64,000 nucleotides of DNA from Liolophura sinensis (Eukaryota > Mollusca > Polyplacophora > Chitonida > Chitonidae). The stretch spans positions 24,069,788-24,133,787 of the forward strand of contig NC_088302.1 in NCBI RefSeq assembly GCF_032854445.1, read 5' to 3'. Below are positions 9,463 to 19,100 of the stretch, piece by piece. The translations under genes and the position numbers were made by a program. Numbering within the stretch: position 1 is the stretch's first letter; every line of letters starts with the position of its first letter. The notes beneath the pieces are model-generated. The model had not been told where the DNA came from and searched no databases. It worked only from the letters and a program-made list of their open reading frames with translations.

Positions 9463-9624
9463 TCTTAGTGTCTCTCTCACTTGGAACCAAATGTGCAATG
9501 TAGTACTGTGGGTTATGTGGAAATATCTCGCGGGCTAAAACCCGCCACGAAGAAGATGCACCCTCAGAATCACTACATGTTATTTGTTTCGATATGCTTC
9601 TCCGTCATAACACCATGCCGCCAT
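9455..9624 (-). promoter_or_regulatory. Paired ATGGCGGC cores (YY1/TISU-like) at and upstream of the MYCBP2 start codon
   Basis: ATGGCGGC occurs on the minus strand at 9462-9455, where it is the start codon itself, and again at 9624-9617. This octamer is the core of the YY1 site and of the TISU initiator. The flanking bases match those consensuses only in part. The upstream copy opens a 14-codon ORF (MAAWCYDGEAYRNK) that could act as a uORF if transcribed. Confidence 0.4.
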
Positions 9625-10497
9625 CATTTACGCGAATGGGATTATGGGACACGGGCTACTCCGTTCACAGCGGATCGATTTTCACGATTCGATAACAATA
9701 TTGATCAGTATTTCTGGTGTAATGCAGTAATTGGTCACAGGGACAAAATATACCCGTGGACGATGATGGTGATAGTGAAATAACTGAAAACATATTTCTT
9801 TCATTTGAAATGCGTTTTATTTGTTTATTAAACAGATACACCAGATGACCTCTAGGCCTATTAGTCCACAAGGGGGCATAATTTGGAGGAAAGTTGTCGC
9901 CCTTGAGCCGCGTCAGGATGAAACTCACTCAACCAATATTGCACTGATCAATGGATTGGGCTCGCATACGAATGATACGGCAGCTTTGCAGAAAAAAGGT
10001 ACATATTTTCGGTGGATTTTTTTTTTCATTATATATTTTTTGACGCACTGAATAAGTTTCGGTCTTAATATGTACCGGGTGTTAGAGAAGTCCGAGAAAA
10101 AAAAATGAAAGAAGTGCTCTGTAACATGCATGCATGTGTGTATTGCTTCAGTTTGCTTCGTATGGTGTACTCCAGAAGAACCCTCTACACGTTCCTCTAA
10201 ACCCAGGTTAGAATGACATTTAATGAAGATTGTAAAATACAAACCAAATTAAATAAATTAAAGCAATGCTAGTTCAACACTATACCCTTCTCCCGGAGCA
10301 ACCTTTTACTTACATGTAGTTTTAAAGGAGTTTTTGATAATAACGGTACAGTATATCGGTAGTTATAAGTACCTTGTGTTTGTATGTTGTTGAGAGCAGG
10401 CTAGCTCTATGCCTGGGATAATGTTTCAACAAAAACATATCCCCATAGCGGGTATATATCGTTAAGTGCAAATACTTACATGGTCTTCCAGATGCCA

Positions 10498-10605
10498 CTC
10501 TGTCCGGTTTCCCTCCGACCATAAAGCTGGCCGCCGTCGTGTAAGTGGAATATTCTTGAGTAAGGCGTAAAACAATAGTCAGTTAAATAAATAAATAAAT
10601 AAATG
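10498..10605 (+). mobile_element. SINE-A copy 6 (3' end only)
   Basis: The copy has the body TGTCCGGTTTCCCTCC, AGCTGGCCGCCGTCGTG, TATTCTTGAGTAAGGCG and a (TAAA)n tail. The head is absent. It is intergenic. Confidence 0.88.
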
Positions 10606-11178
10606 TCAATATCAACAGAGAAAACACAAAGGAGGACAAGCATTCAGTTGGAATTTTTTTGTAATGGCACTGCTTGGCATACGGAAGATTTCCAAACCAC
10701 ATTGAGGTATAAATACCTCCATTCTCAATTGCCATCAGGCCACCGTAGAGAAGTGAGGGCAACCCCATTCATTGGCGACCAGTGTCTGAAATCTGATTTG
10801 AGACCATCTTTGCTCTTCTATGTGTAAAGTCCCATTGAGATTACCTGCCGTTTATTAAGGTGACACGAACAGCTGCTGGTAGATGGTTTACTGAATACTA
10901 TGTGGAATTGTACAGCTCCATCCATAAAACTGATTGCCGTCGAATAGGTGGAATGTATATGTCGCCGTATACCAAGGACATTTGGTAAGTTAATGATGAA
11001 CATGTAGTTTAAAATCAGAATAACCAGCCATCCAAAAGAGGACAAGAAGGGCCATCATTTTGTCGCAAGTGTATACGGAACGGCCCGAATCACAAACTCG
11101 ATCTGTAATTGACTTGGAATGTTGAAGGTATGCCTATGTACCGAGTTTCTATTCGATATGTTCAATTGTCTTGAAAAT

Positions 11179-11336
11179 TATTTCATTTATTTATTTGTTT
11201 GATTGGTGTTTGACACTGTACTCAAGACTATTTCACTTATACGACGACAGCCAGTATTACAGTGGGAGGAAACCAGAGTCCAGGGGAAACCCACCACCAT
11301 CTGCAGGTTGCTTGCAGACCTTCACATGTACACATT
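11179..11336 (-). mobile_element. SINE-A copy 7 (truncated)
   Basis: The (TTTA)n tail, GATTGGTGTTTGACACTG and the body are present up to GCAGACCTTCACATG. TTGAAAAT occurs on both sides (11171-11178 and 11337-11344) and may be the target-site duplication. It is intergenic. Confidence 0.85.
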
Positions 11337-11464
11337 TTGAAAATAAGTCCACAAACCGGACAAAAACTGTCACAATTTCGTGGAAAATAGACAAAACGAC
11401 CTCAGATTTGAGCTTGTTTTACGTAACATGTTATATCGGAGCCATGTATTCCTCGCTTCAGCAA

Positions 11465-11698
11465 GAAGGGGGTAGTGCAACGACTGGTTGACCTGTATCA
11501 GTATAAAGGCTCGGGCGGGCTGCTTACTTGCCATCGGTAAGGCGTCTCAGTAAAGCAGCACTAGATAAAAGAGATGTTGAAATTCGTCCAGCAACAAGGT
11601 GGCACATTACATGCGCTATTAGGGATTCCTTTGTCGCCACATGGCTGAAAAATTGTTAAGTACAACGTTAAACCCCAAGCACTCACTCACTCGAAGCC
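11465..11698 (+). mobile_element. SINE-B copy 2 (5' truncated)
   Basis: This is the reverse-complement counterpart of 6425-6660. It shares GTGCAACGACTGGTTGACC, GTAAGGCGTCTCAGTAAAGC, ACTAGATAAAAGAGATGT and the CCCCAAGCACTCACTCACTC tail. The tRNA-like head is missing. Confidence 0.9.
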
Positions 11699-12587
11699 AT
11701 ATGCCAAGTTTCAATTCAATAAAGTAAACTGTTTTGATGGAAGTCCGAAAAACTGCAATTACAGGGCAAAGACGGCCTTAATTTTGATGAAAATGGACGA
11801 ACTTGATACGTAACTTGTATAATGATAAATCCACAATTGTCCTCCACGATTGGTGGCGGATAACGGGCAGAGCTATATAACAGGATAAAATTGAATTTAG
11901 CACTAGGAAACCGTTTCCCTGAAATTCATAAATTCGAAATGACGCTTTGAAGAGCGAGATTCTAAGAGCGAGATTTGCAGGACATGAGAAAGATTTGTGT
12001 TCGTGTCAACTCAGTGTACTATCCATGGTTTACGTGACGCCGCTTTTACGAATTTCTTTTTAAGTCTTTATGTACATTAACAGTTTGAATAATATTCTAC
12101 CTGACGTAACTGAAACGAGGCCGGATTTCACCTGTTATGCGTGACCAATTTTCAGGGCCATCGCTTCTCTCCACGTTGTAGTCTCTATCCAGCTAATTTC
12201 GGCGATGGTCGGTTGGTGTCTTCTTGCAGTGCAGTCTAGTACACCTGCTACAAATTAACGTCATAGATTTCTTGTGCTGCCTCACTGAAATTCTAAGCTG
12301 AAGAAACCAACCAATAAGGCAATAGGAACTGGAGCACATTTCAGGGTAAAACCAGAATTTGTAATGGTCTACACTTACATGGTTCACACCAAAGATTGCC
12401 CAGTTTAAGTCTGATATTTATTGGAAAGCAAGTCACAGCATTTTTCAGCTGCGTAGATCTGGTATTTCAAATGTGATTCTCCTTCCATAAATGTCAGGAA
12501 TTCTTGGTGGCTCTACCTGTCACATGAACGATTTTATCCGACAACCACAAAAACACACACACACAAATATTTTAGATTTGTCATGTT

Positions 12588-12593
12588 TTTAAT
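12588..12593 (-). terminator. Candidate poly(A) signal ATTAAA for the FAT4-like gene
   Basis: On the minus strand ATTAAA is followed 20-45 bases later by a GT-rich tract (complement of ACACACACACACAAAT, 12550-12570). This is the usual arrangement of signal and downstream element. AATAAA also occurs at 12651-12646 and 13340-13335, so alternative ends are possible. Confidence 0.5.
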
Positions 12594-12991
12594 AAAATGG
12601 ATGGATTTAATACAATGCATATAAAAGGATATTATACAATGGCTTTTTATTTCTCCTGTACAAAATTTGCTATATAACTTACAAAATCAATTGCTGGAGG
12701 AAGGTACATGTGAATGAAGATTATAAATCTTAATGGTATACCTAGTATACAAGAATATCTTACACATATAAAAGTATGAGTATATATGGCGATGGCTTAG
12801 CACACCCAGACACCTAGCTCCATTCACAGAGGTTACACCTTTCACACTTAAGTAGTACACAAAATCTCATCACAGTTTCACTAGATCTACACATACACCC
12901 ATACAACAAACACACTGCACTTTAGATGTCTGACGCTTTCACTTTCGCTTTCAGAGACTTTCATTCACTTATTTGCTGTAACCATAAAAAC

Positions 12992-13190
12992 CCTGATATC
13001 CGATGAGAAGACGGTGTATATATTTTCATGAACTACTGATATCTGATGACAAAAGAGCTTACAGGTCATCATAACTGGCATACACTGATGACAAGACAGT
13101 CTTGAGACCATCATATGATGAAGTATGGATATCTGATGACAAGACATTGCATTGATCTTTGAAAAAAAAACTGATATCAGACAAAACAGT
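12992..13190. repeat. Degenerate repeat with CTGATATCTGATGACAAGAC core
   Basis: At least five related blocks occur at about 12992, 13036, 13084, 13126 and 13171. Each is a version of (CTGATATC)TGATGACAAGAC. Spacing is irregular (about 42-48 bp), so this is an old minisatellite inside the presumed 3' UTR. Confidence 0.65.
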
Positions 13191-14405
13191 ATGGAGACAT
13201 TCAAGACAAACTATTAACTGAAAAACACAGAGTTTACAAAACCTTCCATAAAAGTGAGCATTTCCCAAAATTACTGTCACGATTATTTCAGTGTCTTTGA
13301 AATTTTGATGTGAAGACAGAAGCTTTTAATCATGTTTATTCACTCCAGAGTTTTGTCCGCCACAAATCCATGCCCGAGTAGTCTTCTGCACATGTGAGAA
13401 TCATCTCATCCGAATAGTCCAAATGCACAATGTTATAAATGTAGGAATATTTGCATACAGTTTTGTAAAAAATGTCCCAATAACACCAGACACACCTGTA
13501 AAACTAAAACATATGAGAATACAGCCCTTGATGAACACTGACGAAACAGTCATGTCACATATATTACCAAGATATTTCAGATCTTTTCTCCTTGCTTTTG
13601 AATGAACTGCTCCAGATCCTCTATGAATTCTGAGAAGTATCCAAAATTAACCCAGAGCAATAATACAAGCTCACTTTTTTTGTTAACTGATCAAGATAGA
13701 CTAAACTAGAAGTCCAAACAAACCAGCATGAAGCATTTTACAACAAACAAATATGTCTTAACTGACACTGACCTCAACAGAACAATGGTTTAGTTGCCAC
13801 CCATCTTTCAAGATTTTTTTTTTTTTTTTTTTTTACAGTCGTAAATATATGAACCCATTACTAATGGGCAGTGAAAATGCGGTACAACTGTACAGAATAC
13901 ATGAGAAATAAGAGACGATCAATATCTACAGGGTGGCTCATTCACATATAATGAGGTGTGGTAAAATATTAGAGTCTCTATAATATAAATGTTAATCACA
14001 AGAATGCACCACGTACAAATTATCAATGAAACGCATGGGCAGGACTGTAATAAATTATCTTGAGGAATACGTATAAATGAGTCAATTTGAAAAAATTCAT
14101 GATTTCTTATTCCTCTGCGATACAAAATGACGATATAAAAAAAATCTCCTGACATAATTGTTGATTGTTCGAGTTTCTTACCAGATGCCTAACAAGACAG
14201 TATCACTGGAGGGTCTGGGATAGGATAACTGACTGTTCACACATTCTCATACACAACAGCAGCATTTTATGCCAAAGTCACACCAAGCTCCTTGCATTCA
14301 CACATTTACACACTCACTCAACTGGTATGATCTGGCATGAACCAGTTTAAACCTGTATATCCCCAGCACCCCAGCAATACTGCCGCACTAGACATATGGT
14401 AATTG

Positions 14406-16144
14406 TCATACGTACTCCTCTTGATTGGGTTTTCCCGAAGCGCTGAGGTCCTGCGGCTCAGATGCACTTTCTGCATCTGGCAACAGAGCAATGTCTTTGA
14501 ACACACCCACAAGTTTCTCAAAACTTGGGCCCCAGTTCAGCAAATAGTCCCAGTTAAAAGTGCCACTGAGTGGTTTTTGTGGCCTGAAGCGATCCTCCTC
14601 AGAGGAGGGGAGAGTGCTGTATGAGTCACCTCTCGAGTCCCGGCCATCCTCGCCAAATCCGCGGGACTCTGGAGAATGGTCATCATTCTCATTCTCCACC
14701 TCGGTCAGTTTGGAGAAGATCATCATGCCGGGATCAAAGTCATTACGCACTTTGTCGTTGTCGTACTCAAACTCCGAACATGTGAAAGAGTCATTGGCAC
14801 TCTCGTCAGTAGTGGAGTCTGGTGGCTCCAACAAGGTGCACTGAGGCGGAGGCTGATGTGACCCCTTCAACTTGAACATGACATTATCGTCGCTGGTTGA
14901 AGACACAGCATCCAACATGCTAACAGGGCTATTTCCCCGTGGACGAGCATTTAACCGGTCAACCTCTTCCACTGTGAGACCTTTGAAAGGTGGAGGTTTA
15001 CTTGGGTATATACGGTAAGGGTCGGATGATTTGCTGCCAGGCCTGCTACGAGACCCTGGACCCTTGGGGTGATGGTGCCCTGTGGAACTAGAGCTGATAC
15101 TGTGCTCAGAGTCTGTCCTTCTGCCTGGTGAGAGCGGTGTGCTGCGGCTGTGTGGACTAGAAGCTATGTTAGGCCTGGAGAGTGGATTTAACGGTGTGGT
15201 CCTTGCACTTTGTGGAGCAGGACTACTGCGAGCAAGATTGTTCATGGTCAGTGGGCTGTTCCTGGCGGAGCTACTCCCCAAGATTCCCACAGTCGGGTGG
15301 TTTGGAAACCCTGGGCTACCACGAGACTGACCGCCCACTGAGTGGGCCATGGGACTGCTACGCGCCCCGGACGGATACTTCGATTGCTGATGTTTGTGGT
15401 AGTTAGGCACGTGTGGGTTCGTCTTGTACTTGTGGACTTTGCCATCACGAAAGCCCTTGTAATGTGTGACCACGTCAATGTCTGATGGCGCAATGCTGCT
15501 GGCATTCTCAAGGTCATAGTGCTCGGGGACGTCCTCACTGGCATGAGGGATGTGGGACAGATCTCCATTCTCAATGATAACTGTGCCGTCATCGATCTCC
15601 AGCGGCAAGGGCATAGTGACACGTCCATCAGATCCTATGATATCTGGCCGCGGAAGATCAGAGTTATCCGCTCCGCGTTTTCGGCTCTGTGTCATTGTGA
15701 GCTCTTCTGTAATGTGATTACGGATGATGGCCTCATCGGTAAGTTCGTTATTATCCCCGGAGTAACCAGAATCCTGACTACGATTACCACCTGTGTCGTT
15801 GCCGTGCTTGACACCTGTTGTACCATTCTGCTTGACACGGCCATCATCAGATAGCTTGGATTTCCAGCATAGCATCCCACGGCGACGAAACACCACAAAC
15901 ACAATGATGATGACGATAATGAGGACAGCGAAGAAAACAATGACAATGATGATTCCAATGTTAAGACCGCCAGGGTTCTCCTTGGCTGCGGCACACACAG
16001 AGGAGTCTGGACACCCCGCTCCGGGACAACTGTTGTCTGATGATTGGTTATCACCATTCACTTCTATGGTAAACCTATCTGTCTGTCCACTAAAGGGAAG
16101 CAACTCTCCATCCATCAGAAATTCCTCAATACATCCAGTAAAAC
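14406..16144 (-). CDS. FAT4: FAT4-like last coding exon: end of LamG2, transmembrane helix, cytoplasmic tail
   Basis: Residues 2131-2708, then TGA. The exon opens with FTGCIEEFLMDGELLP (end of LamG2), then a short stalk with four cysteines. The transmembrane helix IGIIIVIVFFAVLIIVIIIV is followed by RRRG as stop-transfer. The tail contains LPRPDIIGSDG, EHYDLENASSIAPSD and VVTHYKGFRDGK, and a serine/proline-rich stretch with eight SP/TP motifs. Near the end it has WDYLLNWGPSFEKLVGVF and it finishes EEYV, a possible PDZ ligand. In Fat proteins such tails relay planar polarity and Hippo signals. Confidence 0.95.
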
Positions 16145-19100
16145 CTGGAACAAACAATATAAGTTGTTAATCTTCAACCAGAATCTCTAGGAATGGATGG
16201 TCAGCTATGAAGGTATAACCAGCAGGTCCAAACAAGTGGACACATGCATGGGATGTGGCTTGACGGGAAGTAATCAAATATGAGCTAAATCTGAAGTAAC
16301 GACTGTCTTGTCAAGCCATCTGAGATTGGAGTCCAAGACATTTTACATGTCTGGCCAACCAAAAAAAAAAAAAGATATTTATGTGAAAAAGCATTTGCAG
16401 ACTGAAACATCTAGACTACAAGCTTGATTTTAATTGCTTGTGATTTGTCATACCTGAACATGGTGTTGTAGAAATGGATGCAGGCATAGAAATACACCCA
16501 TCACAAGCCTCACCTACATGTACTAGTACATTGCAACAATTTTTAAACAATGTCTTACTGTAAAAGAGAATTCAACATTGACCTATTACATTATTTTCAG
16601 TGATCCACCTCTTGGAATAATCACAACTATATGGTTTTGGGGAAAATAGTGGTTGATTGGCAGCTCAGTCCAAATACATCAGGAAATTTTCCCATACTTT
16701 GACATGTACAGAAGGGGTTCATTTGGAGGGTCAATGTGGGCTGTATTGCAGTGCTATCACACATTCAGATATAACAGATATGAAAAGACGGAGGGGGAGG
16801 AAATAGCTGCAAATTTAGACTCATGTTTGAAATGTTTTGAATATTGGGATACATGTAGGGAAGACAATTTTTGTAAACCATGCAGGCCCACGGTACATGT
16901 GTGGTGATTGGAATATAACACCTTCACTTCTTCAAGAATCCAAACTGTACATCCAGCTTGTTAACCATATATTGAATGAAATCCTTGGACAGAGTTTTGT
17001 TTATTCACTTTGTGTGGCAGAAACAGGGTGCACACAAATAAATCACACTTATCTGTGAAGATATGACAAAAAGTTAAAGAACCTCCTACTGGCTATCAAA
17101 GTAAAATGGAGTACCTTCTGCCTTTTGTCTGTCCACGAGGAATGTGCTTGGGGCTCCCCCTAGTGAGAGCTTCAGCATATCTGCACCGGTGAGATCATAA
17201 GGTAGAGCAGGGTGAGATGTGTTCTTCACTGAACCATCAACACTCAACTCAAACATATCACCTGAAACGTATGGTAGGATGACAGATAAATTATTTATTG
17301 GTCAATTATTGGTAATACATGTACAGTCTTGAGAAACCATTTCTGAAACAAGAATCTCCAAATGACTCCAACATACTGCAAGTCAGGGTACAGTACTTGA
17401 AAATAACTTTTGAATAAGTAGTGCTTTACTCCTCAGTAGAAGACATTTTTATTATGTACATGATGGTTGTCACAATTACGGTTACAGAAAATATTAGTTT
17501 TCATAAAACAGTATCTTAATTTGAACTTGGGGCCCTGTTAGTGATAGGCTCGGGGTCTGAATTGAAGCAGGTTTAACTGATTTGGTCAAGGGTTCTTCAT
17601 ATCAACCGATTTGGTCAAGGGTTTTTCATATCAACCGATTTGGTCAAGGGTTTTTCATATCAACTGGTTTGGTCAAGGGTTCTTCATATCAATCGATTTG
17701 GTCAAGGGTTCTACATATCAACCGATTTGGTCAAGGGTTCTTCATATTAACTGATTTGGTCAAGGGTTCTTCATATCAACTACTCATTAAACAGAAAGTA
17801 CAAACAGACATCTCTTCTATAATGCATCAATGTATCATAGCAGTGGACTTAATGATGACAGCCCAAAGTCTCAATGAGTCAACCATTGACATTCTAATCA
17901 AGAAAGTCCAGACTAACCTGTCAGAGCAACCTTGGCCTCGTGCCATTCCCCGTTGGTCACCTCTACCCCTTCAGCTCTGATCAACTCCTCCCCATATCCA
18001 GGGACTTTGTATGTAAACACCACTCCTCCATTCTGGACCTGCAAAATGAACAGTCACAATTTAATACCATGAATAATTGATGTTTTACAAGAATATAATA
18101 ATCACAGGGAAACATTAGCTTTAAGAACATGGCAGAACAGTTGCACAAAAACTAAGTAAAATTACATAAAGGGGTGTCAACAAATATTGTCGCCTTCAGT
18201 TTGTTGACATATCAAATGAACTGGGAAACTGGTTTATCTGGAATCCTGGGCCAAACAAAGAAATGAAAACTTACTTACTTCATTTATGGTCACAGTAAAA
18301 CATTGAACAGAAACACTGAACCATATCTTATCAAAAAACTAAAAAATATTTCTTACTACTTCTTAGACCGTTTTGAGAAATCAAGCCAGATAATAGAAAC
18401 AAAAATTTGAATTGTGTTCAAAATGGGAGTAAATTCAATTCAATTTTCTGGTTCATACTGGTGTGATCTTGGGGCTGGTGTCGTAACTTACATGCAGGGC
18501 TCCAAACTTCTCCAAACCAGAAGCGTAAACTAGAAGGCCGGACAAGGCACTGGTCATGAAGCGGACAGACAGACTGTTCTGGTCAGCAGCACGTCTTCTC
18601 CTTGACCCCTGGATGGCATTGGTCAGTAACTGCTGTCGTCGGTAACTTTCCCTCACTTTGTAACTGACCACCAAATTACTGCCAAAGCTGATGGGTTTCC
18701 AATCTGAGAAGAGAACATTCAGTATTTAGACAGATTTGTGAGTGTTATCGTACTTGAAATTTTGCTTTATGCATGCACTTGTGATGAAAGGCACTCCCCT
18801 ACTGCATGAAACGAACTAAGACAGAGTTGATAGTACATCCAATTACCATGACAACACGTGGTGAATACTGATGTGGCTTCAGTAAGCAACAACAACCTGT
18901 GAGGCGGGAACTGGTTCGACTCCAAAGTAAAAAGGAAAAAAAAGACAGTCTGAACTTGTGGTTTTATTTCTAAACTTTGATTTGGGCTTTAACAACAATT
19001 TTGTCATGAAAGTCAAGACAACTTAAAGTATTAAAATAAAAATTTCTATTAGGTGAGACACAGTTTTAGTGCACCTGCAGAACTGTTCAGAATGTCAACT

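Larger units (their letters stand above)
9463..12569. other. Intergenic interval and presumed MYCBP2 promoter region
   Basis: About 3.1 kb separates the MYCBP2 start codon from the likely 3' end of the FAT4-like gene. The first 250 bp upstream of the ATG are richer in CpG than the flanks (TATCTCGCGGGCTAAAACCC, TTTACGCGAATGGG). They include a second ATGGCGGC core at 9624-9617. No TATA box or initiator can be assigned. The remainder holds SINE copies and nothing else I recognise. Confidence 0.6.
12570..14405 (-). other. Presumed 3' UTR of the FAT4-like gene
   Basis: About 1.8 kb lies between the TGA at 14408-14406 and the candidate poly(A) signals. It has no intron signature I can define. It includes a degenerate tandem repeat (12992-13190) and a T-run at about 13815-13834 on the plus strand, which is an A-run in the transcript. 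The right-hand boundary is certain and the left-hand one is inferred. Confidence 0.55.

Noticed and set aside
10900-10975. Degraded SINE-A fragment
   Set aside because: A few matching words (CCATAAAACTGATTGCCGTC) but no tail or continuous body.
15082-16170. Plus-strand and other-frame ORFs opposite the FAT4-like last exon
   Set aside because: They are shadows of a long, well-supported coding exon with domain content on the minus strand.
17579-17781. 29 bp repeats as a CRISPR array
   Set aside because: The units are directly adjacent with no spacers and lie in an intron of an animal gene. This is a minisatellite.
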